Shown piece by piece: positions 1-8,080 of a DNA stretch of 57,322 bases. The notes below the pieces were generated by a model, which saw only the letters and a list, made by a program, of their open reading frames with translations, did no database searches and was not told the DNA's origin. The stretch covers positions 1-57,322 of the forward strand of contig JAVBPC010000042.1 in assembly GCA_031549905.1 (NCBI GenBank), in the 5' to 3' direction. The stretch comes from Avichristensenella sp031549905. GTDB taxonomy: Bacteria > Bacillota > Clostridia > Christensenellales > Aristaeellaceae. The first letter of the stretch is position 1. Every line of letters starts with the position of its first letter. The position numbers and the translations under genes were made by a program.

Positions 1-143
1 GGTAGAACCTTCGATTCTGCCCACGATGCCCGGCGGCAAGTTTACGCCGCCGCTGGGGCGTCAGAGGCAACGCGAGGCGACAAAAGATCCGCAAAGACAT
101 GCCGAATGTTTTCGCAAAATGCTCCAAACGAAAGGAGACCGCC
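1..143 (+). other. Structured leader / 5' flank of dapH
   Basis: No gene is supported here, although the GC-rich reading frames stay open by chance. Two stem-loops can be read: GGTAGAA pairs with TTCTGCC (positions 1-21), and GCCCGGCGGC pairs with GCCGCCGCTGGGGC (about 28-61). The dapH ribosome binding site AAAGGAG lies at 131-137. The window starts inside this region, so it could be the 3' end of a longer regulatory leader or of an upstream gene. I do not recognise a known riboswitch. Confidence 0.35.
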
Positions 144-845
144 ATGGACGCATACGAAATCATCCGCATCATCAAGGAAAGCAAGAAGCAAACGCCCGTC
201 AAGGTGTACCTGAAGGGCGGCGAAGGGCTTGCCTTCCCCGGCTGCACGGAGTTTGGCGCGGGCGACCGCATCATCTTTGGCGATTGGGCGCAGATTCAGC
301 CGGTGTTGGATGCCGGAAAGGAAACCATCCACGCGCTGGTGGTCGAAAGCGACCGGCGCAATTCCGCGATCCCGCTTAAAGATACGAAAGCGCTGCACGC
401 GCGCATCGAACCGGGCGCGATCATCCGCGATCAGGTGGAAATCGGCGAGCGCGCGGTGATCATGATGGGCGCGATCATCAACATCGGCGCGGTGGTCGGC
501 GAAGATACGATGATTGACATGGGCGTGGTGCTTGGCGGGCGCGCTACCGTGGGCAAACGCTGCCACATCGGCGCGGGCGCGGTGCTTGCCGGGGTTGTGG
601 AGCCGCCGAGCGCCACGCCGGTCATCATTGGTGATGACGTGATGGTCGGCGCGAACGCGGTGATTCTGGAAGGCGTTTCCGTTGGGCGCGGCGCCGTCGT
701 CGCGGCGGGCGCAGTGGTTACCGCCGATGTGCCGGAAAACGCGGTCGTGGCGGGTGTTCCCGCCAGAATTGTCAAGTACCGCGATGAATCAACCAACAAA
801 AAGACCGAGATTGTGCAAGCGCTGCGGTCGCTTGGCAAAGAATAG
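144..845 (+). CDS. dapH: Tetrahydrodipicolinate N-acetyltransferase DapH
   Basis: Predicted cytoplasmic enzyme of the N-acetyl branch of diaminopimelate/lysine synthesis. It acetylates tetrahydrodipicolinate with acetyl-CoA. The 233-residue length is normal for the family. The N-terminal part (about residues 1-85) is the DapH-type helical domain. Residues about 90-205 are a left-handed beta-helix of hexapeptide repeats (IGERAV, IGAVVG, VGKRCH, IGDDVM, VGANAV, VGRGAV), ending in the usual VPARIVK. The ATG at 144 is preferred over one at 99 because AAAGGAG sits 6 nt upstream of 144 and the protein then begins MDAYEIIRIIK as in homologues. It supplies meso-DAP for peptidoglycan and dipicolinate precursors in a spore former. 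Confidence 0.93.
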   Translation: MDAYEIIRIIKESKKQTPVKVYLKGGEGLAFPGCTEFGAGDRIIFGDWAQIQPVLDAGKETIHALVVESDRRNSAIPLKDTKALHARIEPGAIIRDQVEIGERAVIMMGAIINIGAVVGEDTMIDMGVVLGGRATVGKRCHIGAGAVLAGVVEPPSATPVIIGDDVMVGANAVILEGVSVGRGAVVAAGAVVTADVPENAVVAGVPARIVKYRDESTNKKTEIVQALRSLGKE

Positions 846-846
846 C

Positions 847-875
847 TTGTATTATATGTTCCCTTCCACTATAAT
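847..875 (+). promoter_or_regulatory. Sigma-A promoter of the AraC-family gene
   Basis: TTGTAT (847-852) and TATAAT (870-875) are separated by 17 bp, directly after the dapH stop. This indicates that the regulator is transcribed separately from dapH. Confidence 0.75.
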
Positions 876-911
876 GGATGTTACTATCTTGCCCAGTGGG
901 AGGGAATTTTT

Positions 912-1766
912 TTGTCCCAGATCATCCAATACGAACAACCCGTCTATTCTGACCCGGCGTTCCCCATTATCTTTCACCAGGACCAGCTGAGCGGGGCGCG
1001 CACCTCCGTGTACACCAACTGGCACCAGGGCATTGAGCTGCTGTACTGCTATGAAGGCGCGGCGCACATGCTGCTCGACAGCGAAACGGCCTCCTTCCGA
1101 GAGGGCGAGCTTGCCGTGATCGGCAGCAACGTCATCCACGCCATGCATTTGGATTCCGAGGTGTGCAACTACCATTGCCTCATCGTGGAGCCGGATTTTC
1201 TCACAGCACACGGGCTGAACACCGAGCACATCTGCTTTGAAGAGGTCATCCGCGACCCGCGCGCGCTGGCCATCTTCGAAATGGTTGTAGATGCCTATGA
1301 TGCGGAAGGGCCGTACCTCAAGCCCGCCGTGATGGGCGCGGTGCTGTCGCTGTTTGTGCTGCTTTGCCGTGCGCACGTCAAGCTTGGCGTGCTGCCGGAC
1401 CGCAACCTGGAAAAGAAATGCCCGCAGGTGGTGATGGAGGCGCTGCAGTATATCCGCAGGCACCTGTGCGAGCCGATCGCCATCGATGACATCTGCAAGC
1501 ATGTCGGCATGAGCAAATATTACTTTTGCCGCACATTCAGGGCATACACCGGCACGCCCGTCATCAACTATATCAACATGCTGCGCTGCGATTACGCGAG
1601 GCGGCTGATCGTGGAGAGCGGGTACAACGTATCCGAAGCTGCGTACCGGCTGGGCATAACGAACCTTTCGTATTTTTCACAGCTGTACAAAAAGCACATG
1701 GGCGTGCTGCCCTCCAAGGCCAGGCAGCAGACGCGCACGGACTTCATCGATGTCGATATTTCTTGA
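912..1766 (+). CDS. AraC-family transcriptional regulator
   Basis: 284 residues. The N-terminal half (about 20-130) looks like a cupin effector-binding domain (HQGIELLYCYEG, FREGELAVIGSNVIHAMH). The C-terminal about 100 residues carry two AraC-type helix-turn-helix motifs, the first around IDDICKHVGMSKYYFCRTF and the second around VSEAAYRLGITNLSYFSQLYKKHMG. The start is a TTG at 912 behind GGGAGGG (898-904). It has its own promoter. Members of this family usually sense a small ligand such as a sugar; the ligand and targets cannot be read from the sequence. No adjacent transport or catabolic operon indicates a target. Confidence 0.85.
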   Translation: MSQIIQYEQPVYSDPAFPIIFHQDQLSGARTSVYTNWHQGIELLYCYEGAAHMLLDSETASFREGELAVIGSNVIHAMHLDSEVCNYHCLIVEPDFLTAHGLNTEHICFEEVIRDPRALAIFEMVVDAYDAEGPYLKPAVMGAVLSLFVLLCRAHVKLGVLPDRNLEKKCPQVVMEALQYIRRHLCEPIAIDDICKHVGMSKYYFCRTFRAYTGTPVINYINMLRCDYARRLIVESGYNVSEAAYRLGITNLSYFSQLYKKHMGVLPSKARQQTRTDFIDVDIS

Positions 1767-1791
1767 CTTTCCGGGTTACAATACCTATAAT
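1763..1791 (+). promoter_or_regulatory. Sigma-A promoter of the metG T-box operon
   Basis: TTGACT (1763-1768), 17 bp spacer, TATAAT (1786-1791). The -35 box overlaps the TGA stop of the AraC gene at 1764-1766, so the two units are packed without spacer. Confidence 0.85.
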
Positions 1792-1797
1792 ACCTTT

Positions 1798-2023
1798 ATT
1801 AACGCGATGAAGGAAAGAGTAGCGCGCATTTTCCCCATAAAAGAGAGCCGGGCAAGGTGAAAGCCGGTTGGGGCGGGGCGTCGCGAACATGGCTCCGGAG
1901 CGGCCGCGCCGAAAGACAGTAGGCGGGGACGGCAGGCACCGTTACGCGCCGCCCGCGTGATAGCGCGGCACAACCAGGTGGTCAAGACGGATACGTCCGT
2001 CCCTTGTTGGGGACGGATTTTTT
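1798..2023 (+). promoter_or_regulatory. Methionine T-box leader with terminator, upstream of metG
   Basis: Likely senses uncharged tRNA-Met and switches between antitermination and termination. The Stem I start GATGAAGGAAAGAGTA and the AGAGAG motif are present. The specifier loop reads GAAC-ATG-G with the AUG codon at 1889-1891, matching the downstream methionyl-tRNA synthetase. The antiterminator bulge UGGUCAA (1979-1985) sits between CAGG/CCUUG and GACGGA/UCCGUC helices. Its UGGU can pair with the ACCA end of tRNA-Met, but the usual ACC that completes the UGGNACC consensus is CAA here. The competing terminator is TCCGTCCC (1996-2003) / GGGACGGA (2010-2017) followed by six T. Confidence 0.88.
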
Positions 2024-2056
2024 CTGTATATGATCCAATGAAAGGAAGGATGCCCC

Positions 2057-4024
2057 ATGTCGTTTCCCAAAACATTCTACATCACCACCCCGATCTACTA
2101 CACATCGGGCAAGATGCACATCGGCCACAGCTACACCACCGTGGCCGCGGACACCATGGCCCGCTTTAAGAAACTGACGGGGCATGATGTCTATTTCCTC
2201 ACCGGCACGGATGAGCACGGCCAGAAGGTGGAGCGCCGCGCGCAGGAAGAAGGCGTGACCCCGCAGCAGTTCGTGGATGATCTGGTGGTCGGCATCAAGG
2301 CGCTGTGGAAAAGGATGGACATCGAATACGATGATTTCATCCGCACCACGGATGAGCGCCACACCCGCATCGTGCAGAAGATTTTCAAACAGCTGTACGA
2401 CCAAGGCGACATCTACAAGGGCGAATATGAGGGCCTGTACTGCACCCCGTGCGAGGCGCACTGGACGCAGTCGCAGCTGGTCGACGGCAAGTGCCCCGAT
2501 TGCGGCCGCCCCGTGGAGCGCGTGAAGGAAACCAGTTACTTCTTCCGCATGAGCAAATACCAGGATTGGCTGATCCAGTACATCGAGGAGCACCCGGATT
2601 TCATCCAGCCGCCATCCCGCGCGAATGAAATGCTGAATAACTTCCTACGGCCGGGCCTGCAGGACCTGTGCGTATCCCGCACAACATTCAAGTGGGGCGT
2701 GCCGGTGGATTTCGACCCGGAGCATGTGGTCTACGTCTGGGTCGACGCGCTTTCCAACTATATCACGGCGCTCGGGTACGGCACGGACAATACGCAGCTG
2801 CTGGATAAGTTCTGGCCGGCCAACGTGCAGCTGGTGGGCAAGGAAATTGTCCGCTTCCACACGATTTACTGGCCCATCATGCTCAAAGCGCTTGGGCTGC
2901 CGCTGCCTAAGCAGGTGTTCGGCCACGGCTGGCTGAACTTCGGCGGCGACAAGATGAGCAAATCCAAGGGCAACGTGGTGGACCCCGTGGTGCTGTGCGA
3001 CCGGTATTCCTCCGATGCCATCCGCTATTTCCTGATGAGGGAAATGCCGTTCGGTGCGGACGGCAACTTCACCAATGAGGCGCTGCTGACCCGCCTGAAC
3101 GCCGACCTTGCCAACGACCTGGGCAACCTTGTCAGCAGGACGACCGCCATGATCGAGAAATACTTCGGCGGCGAAGTGCCCGCGCCGGGCGAGCTGACCA
3201 GCCTTGAAAACGTGCTGCAGGAAACGGCGCTGTCCCTGCCGCTGAAGGTGCTGAAGAACATGGACGCGCTGCAGTTCTCGCTGGCGCTGGCGGATATTTG
3301 GCAGCTGATCGGCGACTGCAACCGGTACATCGACGCCACCGCGCCGTGGGTGCTGGCCAAGAGCGATGAAGGCCGTGAACGCCTTGCCACCGTGCTGTAC
3401 CATCTGGCTGAGTGCGTCCGCATTGTCGCGGTGCTGATAGGCCCCTTCATGCCCAGAACGCCCGGCAGGGTTTTCGAGCAAATCGGCCTTGCGGATGACG
3501 CAGGAAAGACATGGGAATCGCTTTCTGTGTTCGGCGGGCTGAAGCCCGGCAGCCGCGTGGCGAAGGGCGACGCGCTGTTCCCGCGCATTGATATCCCCAA
3601 GGAGTTGGAGCAGCTGGCGGCGGATATGGCAGCGGTGCAGGAAAAGCCAAAAGCGGAAGCGGCTGTACCGGTTGAAGAAGAGTCTGCCGTAAAAGAAATT
3701 CCCATCGCGACGATCGATGATTTCGCGAAAATCCAGCTGCGCGTGGCGAAGGTGCTGGCCGCGGAAGCGGTCAAGAAATCCGACAAGCTGCTGCAACTGA
3801 CGCTGAAAATCGGCGGCGAACAGCGCACCGTGCTGTCCGGCATTGCAGAGCATTACAAGCCGGAATCCCTTGTAGGCAAAAACGTGGTGCTGTTTTACAA
3901 CCTGGCCCCGCGCAAAATGCGCGGCATCGAATCCCAGGGAATGATCCTGGCGGCGGGGCACGGCGATGTGTGCAAGCTGTTGACGATTGACGGCGACATA
4001 GACGACGGAAGCGAGATCTCGTGA
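2057..4024 (+). CDS. metG: Methionyl-tRNA synthetase
   Basis: Charges tRNA-Met with methionine in the cytoplasm. At 655 residues it is a full-length homodimeric-type enzyme. It has the class I HIGH box in KMHIGHSYT (about residue 21), the zinc knuckle CTPCEAHW...CPDCGRP (about 130-155), KMSKS in GDKMSKSKG (about 300), an anticodon-binding helical domain and a C-terminal tRNA-binding EMAP/Trbp111 domain (about 555-655; starts DDFAKIQLRVAKV). The AAGGAAGG-type RBS precedes the ATG at 2057. It is first in a metG-tatD-rsmA operon controlled by the T-box. Confidence 0.97.
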   Translation: MSFPKTFYITTPIYYTSGKMHIGHSYTTVAADTMARFKKLTGHDVYFLTGTDEHGQKVERRAQEEGVTPQQFVDDLVVGIKALWKRMDIEYDDFIRTTDERHTRIVQKIFKQLYDQGDIYKGEYEGLYCTPCEAHWTQSQLVDGKCPDCGRPVERVKETSYFFRMSKYQDWLIQYIEEHPDFIQPPSRANEMLNNFLRPGLQDLCVSRTTFKWGVPVDFDPEHVVYVWVDALSNYITALGYGTDNTQLLDKFWPANVQLVGKEIVRFHTIYWPIMLKALGLPLPKQVFGHGWLNFGGDKMSKSKGNVVDPVVLCDRYSSDAIRYFLMREMPFGADGNFTNEALLTRLNADLANDLGNLVSRTTAMIEKYFGGEVPAPGELTSLENVLQETALSLPLKVLKNMDALQFSLALADIWQLIGDCNRYIDATAPWVLAKSDEGRERLATVLYHLAECVRIVAVLIGPFMPRTPGRVFEQIGLADDAGKTWESLSVFGGLKPGSRVAKGDALFPRIDIPKELEQLAADMAAVQEKPKAEAAVPVEEESAVKEIPIATIDDFAKIQLRVAKVLAAEAVKKSDKLLQLTLKIGGEQRTVLSGIAEHYKPESLVGKNVVLFYNLAPRKMRGIESQGMILAAGHGDVCKLLTIDGDIDDGSEIS

Positions 4025-4800
4025 TGCTGTTTGATACCCACTGCCACCTGAACGATGAGCGGTTCGACGCGGACCGCGAGTCCATCCTTACCGACATGGA
4101 GGCGCGCGGTTTCATGCCGTGCGTCCTCGTGGGCGCGGATATGCCCTCTACCTGGGCGTGCCGCGCCCTTTCTGAAACGCGCCCGTGGCTGTACTACGCC
4201 GCGGGCGTGCATCCGCATGATGCGAAAACATACGATGCCGGCGCACACAAGGCGCTGACCGCGCTGGTGGCGGAGCCGAAATGCGTTGCGTGGGGCGAAA
4301 TTGGGCTGGATTACTACTACGACCTATCCCCCAGGGATGTGCAGCGGGATGTGTTCTGCCGCCAACTGGATGCCGCGGCGGAAATCGGCAAGCCGGTCAT
4401 CTTCCACGTCCGCGACGCGCACGGCGATGTGACCGACATCCTGCGCGCCCGGCGCTCGAAACTTCCGCCCGGCGTGCTGCATTGCTACAGCGGCAGCGTG
4501 GAGCAGGCGAAAGTCTACCTGGACATGGGGTTCTATATCTCACTGGCGGGGCCGGTCACATTCAAAAAGGCGCCGAACCTGCACGCCGTGGCGCAGATGA
4601 CGCCTTTAGGCCGCCTGCTGATCGAAACCGACAGCCCCTACCTTGCGCCGGAACCGGTCCGCGGCCGCCGCAATGACCCCCGGAACGTTGCCCACATCGC
4701 CAAATGCGTTGCGGAACTGCGCGGCGTGCCGGAAGAGACCCTTGCCGAAGAGACGCGGCGCAACGGCATGCGGCTGTTTGGCATCCCGGAGAATGAGTAG
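4024..4800 (+). CDS. tatD: TatD-family metal-dependent hydrolase/DNase
   Basis: Predicted cytoplasmic metal-dependent 3'-5' nuclease of the amidohydrolase-fold TatD family. It has FDTHCHL at the N-terminus (metal-binding His pair), GVHPHD, GEIGLDYYYD, the HVRDAH motif, HCYSGS and the ETDSPYLAPEPVRGRRNDP signature. 258 residues is typical. The ATG at 4024 overlaps the metG TGA by one base (TGATG), so translation is probably coupled. The order metG-tatD-rsmA is common in Firmicutes; rnmV (RNase M5), often between tatD and rsmA, is absent here. Confidence 0.93.
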   Translation: MLFDTHCHLNDERFDADRESILTDMEARGFMPCVLVGADMPSTWACRALSETRPWLYYAAGVHPHDAKTYDAGAHKALTALVAEPKCVAWGEIGLDYYYDLSPRDVQRDVFCRQLDAAAEIGKPVIFHVRDAHGDVTDILRARRSKLPPGVLHCYSGSVEQAKVYLDMGFYISLAGPVTFKKAPNLHAVAQMTPLGRLLIETDSPYLAPEPVRGRRNDPRNVAHIAKCVAELRGVPEETLAEETRRNGMRLFGIPENE

Positions 4801-5613
4801 ATGGCAACGAAAGAAAAGTTTCACTATAAAAAAGAGATGGGGCAAAATTTCATTTTTGACCCCGCGCTGATTGAGCAGCTGGCCGACGCCTCCCTTGTGG
4901 GCAAACAGGATGGCGTGCTGGAGATCGGCCCCGGCCGCGGCACGCTGACCGTGGCGCTGGCCCGCCGCGCGCGCAAGGTGATCGCCGTGGAATTGGATAG
5001 GACGCTGCTGAACTTTCTGGAAGCTGCGATGGCCCCGTACCGCAACGTGTACATCGAACCCGGAGATATCCTGAAAGCCGACCTGCCCGCGCTGGTGAAG
5101 GAGCTTGGCACGCCCTGCCGCGTAGCGGCGAATCTGCCGTATAACATCACCACGCCCGTCATCGAAATGCTGCTGACAAGCCGCCTGCCGTTCCTTTCGC
5201 TTGCCGTGATGGTGCAAAAGGAAGTGGGCGAAAAGATGATGGCAGGGCCGGGCGGCGACGGATACGGACCGTTTGCGCTGCTGGTGCAGTATTACGCCGA
5301 TGTTCAGGCGGCCGTGCAGGTGCCCGCCGCGTGCTTCACACCGCCGCCGAAGGTGGATTCATCGTTCATGCTGCTGACGCTGCGAAATGCCCCACCTGTA
5401 TCCGTTGCCGATGAGGCGCTGCTTTTCCGCGTGATCCGCGCGGCGTTCGCCATGCGGCGCAAAACGCTGCTGAACAACCTGGTGGGCGGATTTGCACTGC
5501 CGCGGGAAAAGGCAGCGGCAGCGCTGGAAGCGTGCGGGGTAAGGCCGGATGTGCGGGGTGAGGTGTTGTCCATGCAGGATTTCGCAAGGCTTGCGGATGC
5601 GCTGCGTAACTGA
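4801..5613 (+). CDS. rsmA: 16S rRNA (A1518/A1519) dimethyltransferase RsmA (KsgA)
   Basis: Dimethylates two adjacent adenosines in the 3'-terminal hairpin of 16S rRNA during 30S assembly, using S-adenosylmethionine. 270 residues. It shows the family start GQNFIFDP, the SAM-binding motif LEIGPGRGTL (about 41-50), the acidic VELD, the catalytic NLPYNI motif (about 117) and the C-terminal small domain with MRRKTLLNNL. The ATG immediately follows the tatD TAG without any gap, which implies translational coupling in the metG operon. Confidence 0.96.
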   Translation: MATKEKFHYKKEMGQNFIFDPALIEQLADASLVGKQDGVLEIGPGRGTLTVALARRARKVIAVELDRTLLNFLEAAMAPYRNVYIEPGDILKADLPALVKELGTPCRVAANLPYNITTPVIEMLLTSRLPFLSLAVMVQKEVGEKMMAGPGGDGYGPFALLVQYYADVQAAVQVPAACFTPPPKVDSSFMLLTLRNAPPVSVADEALLFRVIRAAFAMRRKTLLNNLVGGFALPREKAAAALEACGVRPDVRGEVLSMQDFARLADALRN

Positions 5614-5629
5614 CCATCGTATGACAGCG

Positions 5630-6208
5630 CTACAATAGCGCCGCTTCCACACACAGCCGCAGCGCTTCCGCCTGCGTTTCCAGCGGCAGGCTCGGTTCCG
5701 CTTGCTGCGGCAAATACGGCAGGTGAATGAACACCGCTTTCATTCCATTCCCCCGCGCCGCTGCGGTGTGCAGCGCCGTGTACAGCACCGCGTTGCAAAG
5801 GTATGTTCCGGCGGAAAACGAATACTGCGCGGGGATTCCCGCCGCCTCCAGCGCGGCAAGCATCCGGCCTGTGTCCGCGGTGGAAAAATATGCCGCAGGC
5901 CCTTCTGGCGCCACAGGCTCCCCCATTCGAATGCAGCCCGCGTTATCGGGCGTTTTGCCCTCGCACAGGTTGATCGCAACGCGCTCCAGGCACACTTTGG
6001 CGCGCCCGCCTGCCTGCCCGCACAGCAGCACAGTGTCAGGCTTGCGTTCACCGATCAGCGCTTGCAGCAGTCTAGGCCCTTCTGCCCAATCCACGGGCAG
6101 CTCTGCGCGCGCCATGCCTTCCATTTCCGGCAAGCGGCGCACAGCCTCCCATGAAGGGTTGACTGTCTCCCCGCCAAAGGGCGCAAAACCCGTCACCAGT
6201 ATGCGCAT
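5630..6208 (-). CDS. pcp: Pyroglutamyl-peptidase I
   Basis: Cytoplasmic C15 cysteine peptidase that removes N-terminal pyroglutamate from peptides. 192 residues from the ATG at 6208, chosen because GGGAGGA lies 8 nt upstream and the protein begins MRILVTGFAPFGGETVNPSW as in the family; an upstream ATG at 6244 lacks a good site. Catalytic Glu is likely in LERVAINLCEG, Cys in GTYLCNAV and His in VFIHLPYLP. It converges on rsmA with a 16-bp gap and is preceded by the nhaC terminator. Confidence 0.93.
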   Translation of the reverse strand: MRILVTGFAPFGGETVNPSWEAVRRLPEMEGMARAELPVDWAEGPRLLQALIGERKPDTVLLCGQAGGRAKVCLERVAINLCEGKTPDNAGCIRMGEPVAPEGPAAYFSTADTGRMLAALEAAGIPAQYSFSAGTYLCNAVLYTALHTAAARGNGMKAVFIHLPYLPQQAEPSLPLETQAEALRLCVEAALL

Positions 6209-6225
6209 AGGTTTATCCTCCCGAA

Positions 6226-6263
6226 AAAGCGCGGCGGCAGCCAAAAGGCGTACCGCCGCTTTT
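6226..6263 (-). terminator. Intrinsic terminator of nhaC
   Basis: On the minus strand GCGGCGG (6259-6253) pairs with CCGCCGC (6237-6231), followed by GCTTTTT. It lies between the nhaC stop and the pcp start. Confidence 0.7.
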
Positions 6264-6277
6264 CATGTTTCGTTTGC

Positions 6278-7951
6278 TTATGCCTTCATCGATGCTTTCT
6301 TGTTCGTCATCGCCATCTTCAGGATGAACAGCACCGCCACCATCGCCACGCAGGCTATCGGCAGCGTAATCCACCAAATCTTAATCCAGCCGGCAAGGAT
6401 GTAGAACACGAACGAAACGCCCGCCACCAGCAGCGCGTACGGCAACTGCGTGGAAACGTGGTTGACGTGATCGCACTGCGCGCCGGTGGATGCCATGATC
6501 GTCGTATCCGAAATGGGCGAGCAGTGGTCGCCGCAAACCGCGCCGGCAAGGCAGGCGGAAACGGTGATGATCAGCAGCTCGCTGGAGGGATCAAGCACCC
6601 CAACCACGATGGGCAGCAGGATGCCGAATGTGCCCCACGATGTGCCGGTCGAGAAAGACAAGCCCACCGCAACAAGGAATACGATCGCGGGCAGGAACAT
6701 CTGAAGCCCCGCGGCGCTGCCCTTGACAATATCCGCCACATATTCCTTGCCGCCCAGCAAGCCCGTCATGCCGCCGAGCGTCCACGCGAAGGTAAGGATC
6801 AAAATCGCGGGCACCATTGCCTGGAACCCTTTGGGGATGCACTCGGCGATGTTCTTAAATGTCAGCACGCGGCGCGCCATGAAGTAGATCATCGCGAACA
6901 GCAGGCTAACAAGCGAACCCAGGGTCAACCCCAGCGAAGCGTCGCAGCCTGCGAACGCATCGATGAAGGAAACCTTATCCGGCCCAAAGAATCCGCCGGT
7001 GTACACCATGCCCGCAACGCAGGAGATAATTAGCACCACAATCGGCAGCACCAGGTCAATGACCTTGCCTTTGGGGTTGCCTGTTTCCTGCTCTATCTGT
7101 GCGTAGGGGCGCGCTTCGGTCGTGTACAGGTCGCCTTCCTGCGCATTCTCTTCATGCCGCTTCATCGGGCCAAAGTCGAACTTCATGAGAGTGATCGTCA
7201 GGATCATGACGATGGTCAGCAATGAGTAAAAGTTGTACGGGATGGCGCGGATGAACAGTTCCAGCCCGTTGGTGCCTTCCACCACGCCGGTAACCGCCGC
7301 CGCCCAGGAGGAAATCGGCGCGATCATGCAGATGGGCGCGGCCGTGGCGTCAATCAGGTACGCCAGCTTCGCGCGGGAAATGTTGTGCCTGTCGGTTACC
7401 GGGCGCATCACGGAGCCGACGGTCAGGCAGTTGAAGTAGTCATCCACAAAGATCAGCGCACCCAGCCCAAACGTTGCCAGCTGCGCGCCGCGCCGCGTTT
7501 TGATGCTGCGCTGCGCCCAAGCGCCATACGCGGCAGAGCCGCCGGCCTTGTTTACAAGCTGCACCAGCACGCCCAAAATGACCAGGAAGATCAGGATACC
7601 CATGTTCCAGCTGTCGGTCAAATTGGCGATAAAGCCGTCGCTGACCACGGTGTTCAGCGCCAGTTCCACGTTGAAGTTGGCATGGAACAGCGCGCCCACC
7701 ACGATGCCTACAAAAAGTGACGAGTATACCTCTTTTGTGATCAGTGCCAGCGCAATGGCGACGATTGGGGGTACCAGCGCCCAGAATGTCGAGTACATGC
7801 TGCTGACGTATTCCGCGGCTTCTTCACCCGCGACATCCGTGACCGCATCTGTCACTTCGGTGCCGAACGCGCTGGTTACGGCAAACAGCAGCACTAAAAT
7901 GAGCATCAGCCACCCGACAGCCTTCTTTGAGCCCAGCCTTTTCCTTTTCAT
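6278..7951 (-). CDS. nhaC: NhaC-family Na+/H+ antiporter-type transporter
   Basis: Integral membrane secondary transporter of the NhaC/ion transporter superfamily, with about 11-12 predicted hydrophobic segments. The start at 7951 (MKRKRLGSKK) is preceded by AAGGGAGGG; a longer reading frame to 8035 has no ribosome site. After a signal-anchor-like first helix comes a loop (about 30-60) and then the conserved core: FVDDYFNCLTVGSVMRPVTD, the STGTSWGTFGILLPI segment and AGAVCGDHCSPISDTTIMAST, typical of NhaC and MleN-like proteins. Family members exchange Na+ for H+, or couple lactate/malate exchange to Na+; the exact substrate is not determinable. It has its own promoter. Confidence 0.85.
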   Translation of the reverse strand: MKRKRLGSKKAVGWLMLILVLLFAVTSAFGTEVTDAVTDVAGEEAAEYVSSMYSTFWALVPPIVAIALALITKEVYSSLFVGIVVGALFHANFNVELALNTVVSDGFIANLTDSWNMGILIFLVILGVLVQLVNKAGGSAAYGAWAQRSIKTRRGAQLATFGLGALIFVDDYFNCLTVGSVMRPVTDRHNISRAKLAYLIDATAAPICMIAPISSWAAAVTGVVEGTNGLELFIRAIPYNFYSLLTIVMILTITLMKFDFGPMKRHEENAQEGDLYTTEARPYAQIEQETGNPKGKVIDLVLPIVVLIISCVAGMVYTGGFFGPDKVSFIDAFAGCDASLGLTLGSLVSLLFAMIYFMARRVLTFKNIAECIPKGFQAMVPAILILTFAWTLGGMTGLLGGKEYVADIVKGSAAGLQMFLPAIVFLVAVGLSFSTGTSWGTFGILLPIVVGVLDPSSELLIITVSACLAGAVCGDHCSPISDTTIMASTGAQCDHVNHVSTQLPYALLVAGVSFVFYILAGWIKIWWITLPIACVAMVAVLFILKMAMTNKKASMKA

Positions 7952-7973
7952 GTGATACCCTCCCTTACGAATA

Positions 7974-8032
7974 CCGCATAGCCCTGCGGTCTCAGATGTA
8001 ACTATAATACCAAATATGCACAATGATGTAAA
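7974..8032 (-). promoter_or_regulatory. Sigma-A promoter and short hairpin leader of nhaC
   Basis: On the minus strand TTTACA (8032-8027), 17 bp, TATTAT (8009-8004). The roughly 50-nt leader contains the hairpin ACCGCA-GGGCTA-TGCGGT ahead of the GGGAGGG ribosome site. No known riboswitch is recognised in it. Confidence 0.7.
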
Positions 8033-8080
8033 CATTTCATGTGCAAGAAATTTATTTCACAGGTGATATCGGGGAATACA

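Noticed and set aside
1..25. TTCGATT near the left edge suggested a tRNA T-arm.
   Set aside because: The stem around it leaves a loop of CCTTCGA rather than a TTCRANN loop, and no acceptor stem or CCA context follows.
2645..3961. 438-codon minus-strand frame opposite metG.
   Set aside because: Antisense shadow; metG has all catalytic motifs in the opposite frame.
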